Shown here in pieces: positions 25,739-34,462 of a DNA stretch of 64,000 nt. Positions within the stretch are counted from its first letter, which is position 1; each line of letters begins with the position of its first letter. The DNA is taken from NCBI RefSeq assembly GCF_044335535.1, contig NZ_JBIQVZ010000002.1, forward strand, positions 1 through 64,000, read 5' to 3'. Source of the stretch: Mariniflexile sp044335535 (GTDB taxonomy: Bacteria > Bacteroidota > Bacteroidia > Flavobacteriales > Flavobacteriaceae). The notes beneath the pieces were generated by a model. The model worked only from the letters and a program-made list of their open reading frames with translations. It ran no database searches and was not told the DNA's origin. A program made the position numbers and the translations under genes.

Positions 25739-26035
25739 TTAATCTTCATCATCCGGTTCTACAATAGCTTCAATAGCTTTTGCTAGTTTGAAATCTTTTT
25801 CGGTGACACCGTTTTCAGAGTGTGTTGATAATGAAATGGTTAGTATATTATATGTATTAGACCAATCGGGATGATGGTTTAATGCTTCGCACTCGAAAGC
25901 GATTCTACTCATGGCACTAAAACAGTCTTTAAAATTTTCGAATTCAAATTCGGCATGAATGGCATCATCATAATAATCCCATTCTGGTAAATTTAATAAT
26001 CTTTTTTCTATGTCTTCGGCTGAAAGTTTGCTCAT
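25739..26035 (-). CDS. phhB: 4a-hydroxytetrahydrobiopterin dehydratase
   Basis: 98 residues, the pterin carbinolamine dehydratase (PCD/DCoH) family. The signature EALNHHPDWSNTYNILTISLSTH holds the conserved His-His-Pro-Asp-Trp. The enzyme recycles tetrahydrobiopterin for aromatic amino-acid hydroxylases or has a side role in molybdopterin and other pathways; no hydroxylase lies nearby. An array of short repeats begins just after its stop. Confidence 0.94.
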   Translation of the reverse strand: MSKLSAEDIEKRLLNLPEWDYYDDAIHAEFEFENFKDCFSAMSRIAFECEALNHHPDWSNTYNILTISLSTHSENGVTEKDFKLAKAIEAIVEPDDED

Positions 26036-26138
26036 AATAATGGAGGTGTTTATTGATTTTAAATTTTTACTAATTTACTAATTTCAAATGAATAATGTTT
26101 TGTTATTCTAGGTTAAACTATGCAGGATTGTTGTTGTA

Positions 26139-26237
26139 AGGCTGGGACACCCGCGTTAGGGGTTGTACTGGAAAGCCCACAGCGACGGTGGAGCGAGGAC
26201 TTGTAAGGAAAAACCCGACCCGATAGGGGAACGCCCT
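26139..26237. repeat. GC-rich structured element, possible ncRNA
   Basis: About 100 bp, far richer in G+C than its surroundings, between the PCD gene start and the 3' end of the sugar-reductase gene. Blocks such as ACCCGCGTTAGGGGT, GCCCACAGCGACGG and CCCGATAGGGGAACGCCC suggest short stems. I have a memory of similar sequences in other flavobacterial intergenic regions, so it may be a repeat family or a structured RNA. No named RNA family is claimed. Confidence 0.5.
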
Positions 26238-26243
26238 AATGCC

Positions 26244-27080
26244 TTATACTTCTAGTTCGGTAATGATCTCTTGGCTTATTATTTGAAGGTCTTTTGGTAG
26301 TAGATTGTACTTTGGTAATACGGCCAAATACCGGTCGTCGTTAGTGGTGTACACTTGTTTGTATATGGCGTTTTTAAGGCCTAAGGATTTTGTAAGCTCC
26401 TTTATAAATTCGTCGTGATGTACTAAATCGGTACTGCCTAAATGAAAAATGCCCGATTTATTTCGATTAATAATGTAGTGAATTTGCAGGATTACCTTGC
26501 TATCTGTAGTGACATTCATTATTAAATTGGGAAACACTTCAACGGGTATATTTTCACTTATATTTCGAGCAATTTCTTGAACTCTAGGAGATTGTTTGCC
26601 AAAAACCATGGGAAGCCTTAAAATGGCGACTTGGTTTTTTGGTAGGCGTAGCAGCATGTTTTCAATTTTAATTTTGAAATGTCCGTACACGCTGTTGCTT
26701 AATGTTTTGTCTTCTTCGTAGCTTGGGTACTTGCTATAGGCGTCAAAAACATTGGACGATGATAAAAAGATGATTTTTATTTTTTTTGAAAACACATATT
26801 CCGCAATGTGTTTATGAGCTATAAATTGGGATGCAAAATCGCCACGAAGTGCCGAAATAACAATGGTTGGTTTTACAATATCGAGTATTTCGTAAACATC
26901 GTCTTCTTCAAAATTGTATTGAAAAAAATGCTTGTTTTTTTCTAATTGAATATTTGATGTGTTGTAGGTTCCGAAAGTTTTAAAATAGGAGCAGAGTTCT
27001 CTATAAATGGCATTGCCTAAAAACCCACTGGCACCTAAAATTAATATACGATGTTTACTTTCTTTCCCCTGCGTTTTCAT
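26244..27080 (-). CDS. NAD-dependent sugar reductase, RmlD-like SDR
   Basis: 278 residues of the extended SDR (RmlD substrate-binding) group. The NAD-binding motif is ILILGASGFLGNAIY (about residues 12-26); the RmlD-like NFEEDDVYEILDIVKPTIVIS follows, with SSSNVFD and the active YxxxK in VYGHFKIKIE. The reduced substrate is probably a nucleotide sugar or a similar compound. It begins 9 bp after the gcvT stop and so is likely cotranscribed with it. Confidence 0.82.
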   Translation of the reverse strand: MKTQGKESKHRILILGASGFLGNAIYRELCSYFKTFGTYNTSNIQLEKNKHFFQYNFEEDDVYEILDIVKPTIVISALRGDFASQFIAHKHIAEYVFSKKIKIIFLSSSNVFDAYSKYPSYEEDKTLSNSVYGHFKIKIENMLLRLPKNQVAILRLPMVFGKQSPRVQEIARNISENIPVEVFPNLIMNVTTDSKVILQIHYIINRNKSGIFHLGSTDLVHHDEFIKELTKSLGLKNAIYKQVYTTNDDRYLAVLPKYNLLPKDLQIISQEIITELEV

Positions 27081-27089
27081 TAACTTAAT

Positions 27090-28178
27090 TTAGGTTTGCT
27101 CCTTATAAAACGGTAATTTAACAACCGTTGCTGGGATGGCATTTTTACGTATTTGGATGTAGATTTTACTTCCAATTTGAGAAAAACCAGTTGGGACATA
27201 ACCCAAACCAATACCCTTGCCCAAACATGGAGACATGGTCCCCGAGGTTACCAGGCCTATTTTGTTGCCGTCACTGTCTACAATATCATAGTCGTGACGC
27301 GGAATACCACGTTCGTCTAGCTCGAAAGCAACTAATTTGCGTTCTGGTCCTTGTTCTTTTTCTTTTTTCAAAGCTTCGGAATTTGTAAAGTCTTTGGTAA
27401 ATTTTGTTATCCAGCCCAAACCAGCTTCAATGGGTGAGGTGCTGTCGTTAATATCGTTTCCGTAAAGACAATAACCCATTTCCAGACGTAGGGTATCGCG
27501 AGCCGCCAACCCAATAGGTTTGATGCCAAAATCTTTTCCTGCGTCTAATACTTTATCCCATATTTGTTTGACCTCGCTGTTCTTACAGTAAATTTCAAAA
27601 CCACCACTACCTGTGTAACCTGTTGCCGAAATAATAACATGCTCAATACCTGCAAAATCACCTACTATGAAGTTGTAAAAATTAATAGCTGATAAATCGT
27701 GACTGGTTAAGCTTTGCATCGCTTCAACCGCTTTGGGGCCTTGAATGGCAAGTAAAGAATAATCGTCACTTAAATCGCGCATGGTAGCTCCCATACTATT
27801 TTGAGACTGAATCCAATCCCAATCTTTTTCAATGTTGCTGGCATTCACCACCAACAAATAGGTTTGTTCTTTGATTTGGTATATAATTAAATCGTCTACA
27901 ATGCCCCCCGTTTCGTTAGGCATGCAGCTGTACTGTGCTTTGCCAATACTTAGTTTTGAAGCATCGTTACTTGATACTTTCTGTATAAGTGCTAAAGCAT
28001 GTTCACCTTCAATTAAAAACTCACCCATGTGTGATACATCAAAAACGCCAACGGCTTTTCTAACGGTTTCGTGTTCTATAGTAACACCTTCATATTGTAC
28101 GGGCATATTAAAACCTGCAAATGGCACTAATTTAGCGCCTAGGGACTCATGGGTTTTTGTTAAGGCTGTATTTTTCAT
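27090..28178 (-). CDS. gcvT: Glycine cleavage system T protein
   Basis: 362 residues, standard for aminomethyltransferase. Conserved blocks: GVFDVSHMGEF, SCMPNETGGIVDDLIIY, ATGYTGSGGFEIY (folate site), RDTLRLEMGYCLYGNDI, GLVTSGTMSPCLGKGIGLGY. With the P, H and L proteins, encoded elsewhere, it degrades glycine to methylene-THF. No glycine riboswitch was seen in the 300 bp upstream. Confidence 0.97.
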   Translation of the reverse strand: MKNTALTKTHESLGAKLVPFAGFNMPVQYEGVTIEHETVRKAVGVFDVSHMGEFLIEGEHALALIQKVSSNDASKLSIGKAQYSCMPNETGGIVDDLIIYQIKEQTYLLVVNASNIEKDWDWIQSQNSMGATMRDLSDDYSLLAIQGPKAVEAMQSLTSHDLSAINFYNFIVGDFAGIEHVIISATGYTGSGGFEIYCKNSEVKQIWDKVLDAGKDFGIKPIGLAARDTLRLEMGYCLYGNDINDSTSPIEAGLGWITKFTKDFTNSEALKKEKEQGPERKLVAFELDERGIPRHDYDIVDSDGNKIGLVTSGTMSPCLGKGIGLGYVPTGFSQIGSKIYIQIRKNAIPATVVKLPFYKEQT

Positions 28179-28236
28179 TGATAGACTTTTTTTTTCATTC
28201 CTGCAAAAGCAGAAATCTCATTAATTTTACCGAATG

Positions 28237-28244
28237 CAAATGTA
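28237..28244 (-). promoter_or_regulatory. -7 promoter box of gcvT
   Basis: On the minus strand TACATTTG (TAnnTTTG), about 60 bp upstream of the gcvT ATG. No other regulatory element is visible in the 28179-28420 spacer, which otherwise holds nothing recognisable. Confidence 0.45.
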
Positions 28245-28422
28245 TTGAAATTTTATAGATAGACGTTTTTATTAAAAGTTAAAACCTAGATAGGTTAGGA
28301 AAAAAAGAAATCTGTCTTTTTGTAAACGTTACTATTTTTATGGAGTTAAATAGGTTATAATGGTAGGGCTATGATTTTGGCATCGTTAACACTAAGCAGG
28401 AGCTTAGAGATAGCAGATAAAT

Positions 28423-28457
28423 AAAAAAGGTTTAGATGTAATAAATACACCTAAACC
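28423..28457 (-). terminator. Terminator of the threonine operon
   Basis: Stem GGTTTAGATGTA (28429-28440) with a near-complement at 28446-28457 (one mismatch), loop of 5 nt, and in the minus direction a T-run (from AAAAAA at 28423-28428). It lies 24 bp after the thrC stop. Confidence 0.7.
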
Positions 28458-28480
28458 ATATATAAATTCCTTGTTAAAAA

Positions 28481-29773
28481 TTAGTTCAACAAAAATGCTT
28501 TCAAATCTTCATAGGTTGAAATAACTACCGATTCTTTTTCTTTCCCCATAACCGATTGAATTTGTTCTGGCAAAGGCTGTTCTTCTTTAATGACGGCTTC
28601 AACAACATCTAAAAACTTAGTAGGGTGTGCCGTTTCTAAAAAGACACAGTGTGCATTAGCGTTTTCTTTTAAATAAGCCTTGCAACCTAAATAGCCAACG
28701 GCACCATGTGGATCGGCTACGTAGTTGTAATTATCAAATATTTCTAACATGGCAGCTTTGGTTTCTTCATCTGAAAAACTATAAGACGATAAATTTTCTT
28801 TTAAATTGCTGAAATTATTCTTGTAGATTTCTTGAATGCGGATGAAGTTACTTGGCGCACCAACATCCATGGCATTACTAATGGTTTGTACCGATGGTTT
28901 TGGCTCGTATAATTGAGATATTAAATAACGTGTTACTACATTATTTGCATTGTTTGATGCTACAAAATGACTAATAGGCAGTCCTAATTGTTGTGCCATC
29001 ATACCTGCGCATATATTTCCAAAATTGCCACTTGGTACCGAAAAAACGATGTCTTTATATTCTTTATGCAATTGTTTGTAAGCAAACATAAAATAAAACA
29101 ACTGAGGCAACCAACGTGCTACGTTTATGGAGTTTGCAGAGGTTAACTGCATGTTGTTGGTTATAGACTCATCTAAAAATGCGGTTTTTACCATGGCTTG
29201 ACAATCGTCGAATGTGCCATTAACTTCCAAGGCTTTAATATTTTGCCCAAGTGTTGTGAGTTGCATTTCTTGAATATCACTCACTTTTCCACTAGGGTAT
29301 AGTATCACCACATTAACACCTTTAACACCTAAAAATCCATTGGCTACAGCACCACCAGTATCGCCAGAAGTAGCCACCAAAACAGTAACTTCCTTGTCAT
29401 TATCTTGGTTAAAATACCCTAAGCAACGTGCCATAAAACGCGCACCGACATCTTTAAAAGCCATGGTTGGTCCGTGAAATAGCTCTAAGGTAGATATGCT
29501 GTCATTAAGCTTTACCACAGGAAAATCAAACGATAAGGTTTCATCAACAATCGTTTTTAAAATGGCTTCAGGAATTTCTGGAGACACAAATTGTTTAATA
29601 GCTTCAAAAGCAATTTCTGAATACGACATGTTATCAATAGTATCAAAAAATGCTTTAGGAAGTGGCGTAATGCTTTCTGGAAAATACAATCCCTTATCGG
29701 GCGCAATACCTTTAATAACGGCGTTTTTAAAAGTCGAATTTGCTGCTTTATGGTTTAGTGAGTAATAGTTCAT
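28481..29773 (-). CDS. thrC: Threonine synthase
   Basis: 430 residues, the long bacterial type. The PLP lysine is in HGPTMAFKDVGARFMAR, the phosphate-binding loop in ATSGDTGGAVANGF, and VPSGNFGNICAGMMA is typical. It converts O-phosphohomoserine to threonine. It is the last gene of the thr operon, but a four-helix-bundle gene and a 115-bp tandem repeat separate it from thrB. The repeat unit includes its first codons, so the start region has been copied three more times upstream. Confidence 0.96.
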   Translation of the reverse strand: MNYYSLNHKAANSTFKNAVIKGIAPDKGLYFPESITPLPKAFFDTIDNMSYSEIAFEAIKQFVSPEIPEAILKTIVDETLSFDFPVVKLNDSISTLELFHGPTMAFKDVGARFMARCLGYFNQDNDKEVTVLVATSGDTGGAVANGFLGVKGVNVVILYPSGKVSDIQEMQLTTLGQNIKALEVNGTFDDCQAMVKTAFLDESITNNMQLTSANSINVARWLPQLFYFMFAYKQLHKEYKDIVFSVPSGNFGNICAGMMAQQLGLPISHFVASNNANNVVTRYLISQLYEPKPSVQTISNAMDVGAPSNFIRIQEIYKNNFSNLKENLSSYSFSDEETKAAMLEIFDNYNYVADPHGAVGYLGCKAYLKENANAHCVFLETAHPTKFLDVVEAVIKEEQPLPEQIQSVMGKEKESVVISTYEDLKAFLLN

Positions 29774-30181
29774 TTTGTTTTGAAAATTGACCGAAGACGG
29801 AAGACAGATGACTGAAAGCCGAAAGCGGATGTTTTATTTAATGTTCTTGTGAAAAGCGTGTATCGTATTTATAAGATGAAATAGTTTATGTTTTTGAAAA
29901 TTGACCGAAGACGGGAGACAGATGACTGAAAGCCGAATACGGGTGGTTTATATTATGTTCTTGCTAAAAGCGCGTATTGTATTTATAAGATGAATAGTTC
30001 ATTTTGTTTTGAAAATTGACCGAAGACGGAAGACAGATGACTGAAAGCCGAATACGGGTGGTTTATATTATGTTCTTGCTAAAAGCGCGTATTGTATTTA
30101 TAAGATGAATAGTTCATTTTGTTTTGAAAATTGACCGAAGACGGGAGACAGATGACTGAAAGCCGAAAGCGGATATTTTAT
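29774..30181 (-). repeat. Four tandem copies of a 115-bp gene-junction unit
   Basis: The motif GAAAATTGACCGAAGACGG starts at 29782, 29896, 30011 and 30126: a period of 114-115 bp. Each unit holds a degenerate copy of the last codons of the four-helix-bundle gene (the ATGTTCTTG...AAAAGC block), a spacer and the ATAGTTCAT block that in the first copy is the start of thrC. The middle two copies are nearly identical; the outer ones diverge. The unit therefore duplicates the junction between two genes of the operon. Confidence 0.85.
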
Positions 30182-30535
30182 TTAATGTTCTTGCGAAAAG
30201 CACTCATCATGTTTATAAGGATGATATGCTTCTTCATATAATTTTATAAATTCATTTTCGGCAATGTAGTTCCTTCTTTTTGCTTTAAATAAACAGGTTA
30301 CAACTTCAGCTAAAGAACGAATGGAATAGCCAATGAATCTTTTTTGTTCAGGATTTGATTGACCGATAGAACCTTCAGTAATATTTAAAGCTATGGAATC
30401 TGCTGCTCTACAAATTTGAGAAGCTAGATTAAATTTTTCTCTATCGGGAAAGTTTAATGCTATTTGGTCAATAACTTCTCCGAAGTCCATTGCTTTTTGC
30501 CAAATAATTAGTTTTTCAAACTTAAACTTATTCAT
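30182..30535 (-). CDS. Four-helix-bundle protein (23S rRNA IVS family)
   Basis: 117 residues. The family signature FEKLIIWQKAMDFGEVIDQI at the N-terminus, IALNITEGSIGQSNPEQKRF and IRSLAEVVTCLFKAKRR are clear. These proteins were named after an intervening sequence in 23S rRNA but are mostly found free in Bacteroidota genomes; their role is unknown. It sits inside the thr operon between thrB and thrC. Its 3' end is duplicated downstream in tandem units, so its stop (30182-30184) is the start of a repeat zone. Confidence 0.9.
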   Translation of the reverse strand: MNKFKFEKLIIWQKAMDFGEVIDQIALNFPDREKFNLASQICRAADSIALNITEGSIGQSNPEQKRFIGYSIRSLAEVVTCLFKAKRRNYIAENEFIKLYEEAYHPYKHDECFSQEH

Positions 30536-30564
30536 TTTTTAATTTAAAATATTAAAATTCATTT

Positions 30565-30625
30565 CTCCCGTCTCCCGTCTCCCGTCTCCCGTCTTCGGTC
30601 TTTGGTCATCGGTCATCGGTCATCG
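30565..30625 (-). repeat. CTCCCGT / GGTCATC heptamer array at the thrB stop
   Basis: Heptamers CTCCCGT (four units) grade into TTCGGTC and then three perfect GGTCATC units ending one base from the thrB stop codon (30627-30629). Read with the gene, the last units are GATGACC and carry TGA. The same words occur in the 115-bp units downstream of the neighbouring gene (GACCGAAGACGGGAGAC). Confidence 0.8.
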
Positions 30626-30626
30626 A

Positions 30627-31547
30627 TTAAATAATCTTAACCCCTTCCACATTAATCTTCGATACATGAATATCAAAATCCATTCCTGTTTTAGAATAAA
30701 CGGATCTCATGCTATCTGCTACTTTATTAGCTGTTTCAACTCCCTTATTTAAAGTAAAAATTGAAGGACCAGAACCTGAAATACCTGCACCCAAAGCACC
30801 TGCTTTTAAAGCTTCGGCTTTAACGTCGTTGTAATGTGGAATCAACTGACTTCTATATGGTTCTACAATAACATCGTGTAGTGATCTTTGAATTAGATCA
30901 TAATCACTTGTATGTAGCCCATGAATTAAACTTCCAAAATTAGCCCACTGCGTTATGGCATTGCTTAACGAAACTTCTTTAGGAAGGATGGCTCTAGCCT
31001 CAGATGTTTTTATTTCAATTTGTGGGTGAATTATAGCGGCGTACAAATCGTTTGGTGACGGAATCTCTAGAATTTCTAAAGGCGACATACTTTTTACCAA
31101 GGTAAAACCACCAAATAGGGCAGGGGCAAGGTTATCGGCATGTTCACATTTACTAGCCAACGCTTCTCCTTTTATGGCAAATTCTGTTAACTGGGTTTTG
31201 TTATAGGGTCTTCCCAAAAGTTCATTCATACCAAAAACACTGCCCACAGCACTGGCGGCACTGCTTCCAATACCACTACCTGGTTTTATGTTTTTGTAGA
31301 TTTCAATTTCAAATCCGCAATCAGGTTTAGCAGCGTCATACATCGCCAATGCCGAAACACCAGCTACATTCAGTTCAGCTTCATAAGGCAAATCGAAGCC
31401 TTCAATTTTTGTAATATAAATTCCTTTTTTAGCGATTTTTCTAATCACCATTTCATCACCAACACTGTCTAAGCAAAACCCTAATACATCAAAACCACAA
31501 GCTACATTGGCTACGGTCGCAGGTGCAAATATTTTTATTTCGTTCAT
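30627..31547 (-). CDS. thrB: Homoserine kinase
   Basis: 306 residues from the ATG at 31547; the open frame reaches a TTG four codons earlier, which is less likely. GHMP kinase signature PGSGIGSSAASAVG, N-terminal FAPATVANVACGFDVLGF, and the C-terminal GAGISGSGPSIF loop. It phosphorylates homoserine for thrC. Lies about 37 bp after the thrA stop. Confidence 0.96.
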   Translation of the reverse strand: MNEIKIFAPATVANVACGFDVLGFCLDSVGDEMVIRKIAKKGIYITKIEGFDLPYEAELNVAGVSALAMYDAAKPDCGFEIEIYKNIKPGSGIGSSAASAVGSVFGMNELLGRPYNKTQLTEFAIKGEALASKCEHADNLAPALFGGFTLVKSMSPLEILEIPSPNDLYAAIIHPQIEIKTSEARAILPKEVSLSNAITQWANFGSLIHGLHTSDYDLIQRSLHDVIVEPYRSQLIPHYNDVKAEALKAGALGAGISGSGPSIFTLNKGVETANKVADSMRSVYSKTGMDFDIHVSKINVEGVKII

Positions 31548-31584
31548 TTCTTTAGTCAATAGTCATTAGCCAATAGGCAATTTG

Positions 31585-34029
31585 TTAATCATTTCCAATT
31601 CTAATAATATCGGCGAATAAACCGGAAGCGGTCACTTCAGCACCAGCACCAGCACCCTTAATAATCATAGGCTGTTCTGGGTAACGTTGTGTGTAAAACA
31701 TCACGATATTATCTTTTCCTTGTAGGTTGTAAAAAGGGTGATCACTTGGTATTTCCTGTAAACCAACACTTGCTTTGCCATTATTAAATTGCGCTACATA
31801 TTTTAACTGACAGTTTTTCGCTTTCGCAGAAGCATATAAGGCTTGATAATGTGCTTCGTCTGTAATTAATGTTTGATAAAAATCATCAACAGAATCACTT
31901 TTCACACCCAAATCGGATAAAAATGAGGTATTGTCAATATCTTCTAAATTCATTTCAACACCACTTTCCCTAGCAAGAATTAATATTTTTCTAGCGACGT
32001 CTACACCGCTTAAATCGATTCTTGGGTCTGGTTCAGTGTAACCTTCAGCAGCAGCCTGTTTTACCACATCGTAGAACTTAGTGGTATCGTTAAAATTGTT
32101 GAATACAAAATTCAAACTCCCAGACAACACTGCATGAATGGAAGTTATTTTGTCTCCCGAAGCTATTAAGTTGTTTAACGTATCGATAATAGGTAAACCT
32201 GCGCCCACATTGGTTTCAAATAAATAGGGTGCATTGTATTTTAATGATAAACGCTTTAATAATTTGTAGTTTTCATAATCACTGGAACATGCAATTTTAT
32301 TACACGCTACCACACCAATACTTTGGCGTAAATATTTTTCATATAAACCTGCGACATCTTTATTTGCAGTTACATCTACAAAAATACTGTTGCGAAGATT
32401 CAATGACTTTGTATTTTCAAAAAAGCCATCTAATGTTGCGGTTTCGCCAGTTTCCAGTTGCTCTTTCCAATGGCTCAAATCGATGCCATCTTCACTAAAA
32501 ATCATTTTTCTGGAATTGGATAATCCAGTAATACGTAAGTTGATTTTCAGGTTTTCTTTCAGATATTTTCGTTGTTGCTTTATTTGTTCTATTAATTTTT
32601 CGCCAACATTTCCAACGCCTGTAACAAACACATTAAGCTGTTTGGTTTTGCTTTCAAAAAACTGTTCGTGTAACGTGTTAAGTGCTTTTTTAACATCGCT
32701 TTGCAAAATAACTGCAGAAATGTTTTTCTCTGAAGCACCTTGTGCAATGGCTCTAATATTGATATTGTTTTTACCCAATGCACTAAACATTTTACCACTA
32801 ATACCTTGATGGTTTTTCATGTTATCGCCTACTAAGGCTATAATTGATAAGTCTTTTTCAACAATAATCGGATCAATTTTATGTAAAGCGATTTCGTTTT
32901 CGAATGTTGCATCAATAGTTGTTTTGGCTAATTCCGCATCATTTTCATCAATACCTAAGCAAATAGAATGCTCAGAAGATGCCTGTGTGATTAAAATGAC
33001 ATTAATCTTTTCTTGTGACAGTGTTTCAAACAAACGCTTAGAAAACCCAGGAATGCCAATCATACCACTTCCTTGAAGTGTTAGTAAAGCAATGTTTCCA
33101 ATATTACTAATGCCTTTTACAGGTGATGTAGAAATAGTTTCTTCGTTGGAAATAACAGTACCGGCAGCTTCTGGTTCTAAAGTGTTTTTAATATGAATAG
33201 GGATATTCAGATCCAAAACCGGTTGTACTGTTGGCGGAAATAATACTTTAGCACCAAAATGAGACAATTCCATAGCCTCTTGGTACGATATTTTTTCGAT
33301 AGGGTAGGCTTGTTTTACAAGTTTTGGGTTGGTAGTGAACATACCACTAACATCGGTCCAAATCTCTAACTGTTCCACCTTTAAAGCGGCAGCAACAATA
33401 GCAGCAGTAAAATCGGAGCCACCACGACCCAAAGTAGTTTGCTCGCCTATTTTGGATTTTGATATAAACCCAGGAAGTATCGTGATTTGTTGTGATGCCG
33501 TATTGAAATAGGCTTGAATATTTTTGTTGGTTATAGTATAATCGACTTCAGCTTTAGTGAAGTTGGAATTTGTAATGATTAGTTCTTGCGAATTTTTGCT
33601 TTCGGCAGATAAACCACGATTTTTCATGGTTTCAGCAATAATGAAAGACGAGAGCATTTCTCCATAACTCACCAATTTATCGGATGTTTTTGGAGATAAT
33701 TCATTTATTAAAAAGATACCGTCTAACAGACTCTTAAGTGCATTTAGTTTTTCATCAATAAAAGCTATTATAGGAGAACTTTTTTCAAGATTAAGCTCAT
33801 TAACAATATTAAAATGAATGTCTTTTATCAAATTAAACGTATCAATATATGCCGTGTCTTTATTTTGCGCTTGCTTACCCGCTAAAAGTAATTTGTCTGT
33901 AATACCGCCTACTGCCGACACTACACATATTACTTTATCTTTTTTAGCATAATTCTCTAAAATGCTAATAACGTTATTTATGTTTTTTGGTGAACCTACA
34001 GAAGTTCCTCCGAATTTTAAAACTTTCAT
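31585..34029 (-). CDS. thrA: Bifunctional aspartokinase / homoserine dehydrogenase
   Basis: 814 residues from the ATG at 34029; the frame extends to a TTG at 34053 that would add residues with no family match. Aspartokinase domain starts MKVLKFGGTSVGSPKNI; ACT repeats around residues 310-450 (LLTLQGSGMIG, IIALVGDNMKNHQG); homoserine dehydrogenase begins VFVTGVGNVGEKLIEQI and contains AVLSGSLNFVFNNF and GYTEPDPRIDLSG. It catalyses the first and third steps to threonine and is probably feedback-regulated by threonine through the ACT domains. It is preceded by a leader peptide rich in Thr and Ile codons. Confidence 0.97.
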   Translation of the reverse strand: MKVLKFGGTSVGSPKNINNVISILENYAKKDKVICVVSAVGGITDKLLLAGKQAQNKDTAYIDTFNLIKDIHFNIVNELNLEKSSPIIAFIDEKLNALKSLLDGIFLINELSPKTSDKLVSYGEMLSSFIIAETMKNRGLSAESKNSQELIITNSNFTKAEVDYTITNKNIQAYFNTASQQITILPGFISKSKIGEQTTLGRGGSDFTAAIVAAALKVEQLEIWTDVSGMFTTNPKLVKQAYPIEKISYQEAMELSHFGAKVLFPPTVQPVLDLNIPIHIKNTLEPEAAGTVISNEETISTSPVKGISNIGNIALLTLQGSGMIGIPGFSKRLFETLSQEKINVILITQASSEHSICLGIDENDAELAKTTIDATFENEIALHKIDPIIVEKDLSIIALVGDNMKNHQGISGKMFSALGKNNINIRAIAQGASEKNISAVILQSDVKKALNTLHEQFFESKTKQLNVFVTGVGNVGEKLIEQIKQQRKYLKENLKINLRITGLSNSRKMIFSEDGIDLSHWKEQLETGETATLDGFFENTKSLNLRNSIFVDVTANKDVAGLYEKYLRQSIGVVACNKIACSSDYENYKLLKRLSLKYNAPYLFETNVGAGLPIIDTLNNLIASGDKITSIHAVLSGSLNFVFNNFNDTTKFYDVVKQAAAEGYTEPDPRIDLSGVDVARKILILARESGVEMNLEDIDNTSFLSDLGVKSDSVDDFYQTLITDEAHYQALYASAKAKNCQLKYVAQFNNGKASVGLQEIPSDHPFYNLQGKDNIVMFYTQRYPEQPMIIKGAGAGAEVTASGLFADIIRIGND

Positions 34030-34202
34030 GTGTGTGTATTTATTGTTTTTCAATGGTCACATGCAACTTCTACATATACATTTCTTTATGCTAGCAAGAA
34101 CAAGTTTTTGAAGTTTCATGTTTTAATGAATTGATGATTTAAAAAAAATATTAAAGATGTTGTAATTGTAAAAATCACAAGGATAACCTGAAGAATATAT
34201 AA
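34030..34202 (-). promoter_or_regulatory. Leader region between thrL and thrA
   Basis: About 170 nt of probable untranslated leader. It contains a T8 run (from 34141-34148) that could mark an attenuation site, though the sequence before it makes only weak stems. A 20-codon frame (MKLQKLVLASIKK...) starts near 34120 but shows no amino-acid bias. Confidence 0.4.
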
Positions 34203-34310
34203 TTAGCAACCCCAAGGGGTTGTAATAATGGTAGTTGTTCCAAAAGTAAAAGCGTTCCTTCTTGTTGAAAAAGGAAGCGTTATGCTCGTATTTTGGTTTG
34301 AATGATTCAT
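34203..34310 (-). CDS. thrL: Threonine operon leader peptide (attenuator)
   Basis: A 35-codon open frame on the minus strand, ATG at 34310-34308, TAA at 34205-34203. It has nine Thr and three Ile codons, with the run GTTTIITTPWGC at its end, the composition expected of a ribosome-stalling leader for the threonine operon (compare the E. coli thrL idea). A -7 box lies 20 bp upstream. The codons for TTPWG form the hairpin CAACCC-CTTG-GGGTTG. A conventional terminator with alternative pairing was not found, so the exact switch is unclear. Too short to be called by length filters. Confidence 0.75.
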   Translation of the reverse strand: MNHSNQNTSITLPFSTRRNAFTFGTTTIITTPWGC

Positions 34311-34329
34311 TATATCTAATAATAGAACC

Positions 34330-34337
34330 CAAAAATA
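34330..34337 (-). promoter_or_regulatory. -7 promoter box of the thr operon
   Basis: On the minus strand TATTTTTG (TAnnTTTG), about 20 bp before the leader-peptide ATG. It implies a leader transcript of about 290 nt before thrA. Confidence 0.55.
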
Positions 34338-34462
34338 TCACATTTAACCTTATAAAAAAATTAAAAATTCTTTTTTGCAGTATTCTTATATTCAAACAAC
34401 TTTCATTTAAGAAAAACAACTATTTAAAAATAGAATTGAAAAATCTATAATAATTGTTTGCT

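Noticed and set aside
28179..28420. Glycine riboswitch before gcvT
   Set aside because: No tandem aptamer-like conserved blocks are visible in the upstream 240 bp.
34054..34120. Second leader peptide (MKLQKLVLASIKK...)
   Set aside because: No Thr or Ile bias and no repeat of regulated codons; probably a chance frame, although it is just upstream of thrA.
34123..34419. 98-residue minus-strand protein
   Set aside because: It overlaps the thr promoter and the leader peptide in another frame and has no family match; the 35-codon leader explains the region better.
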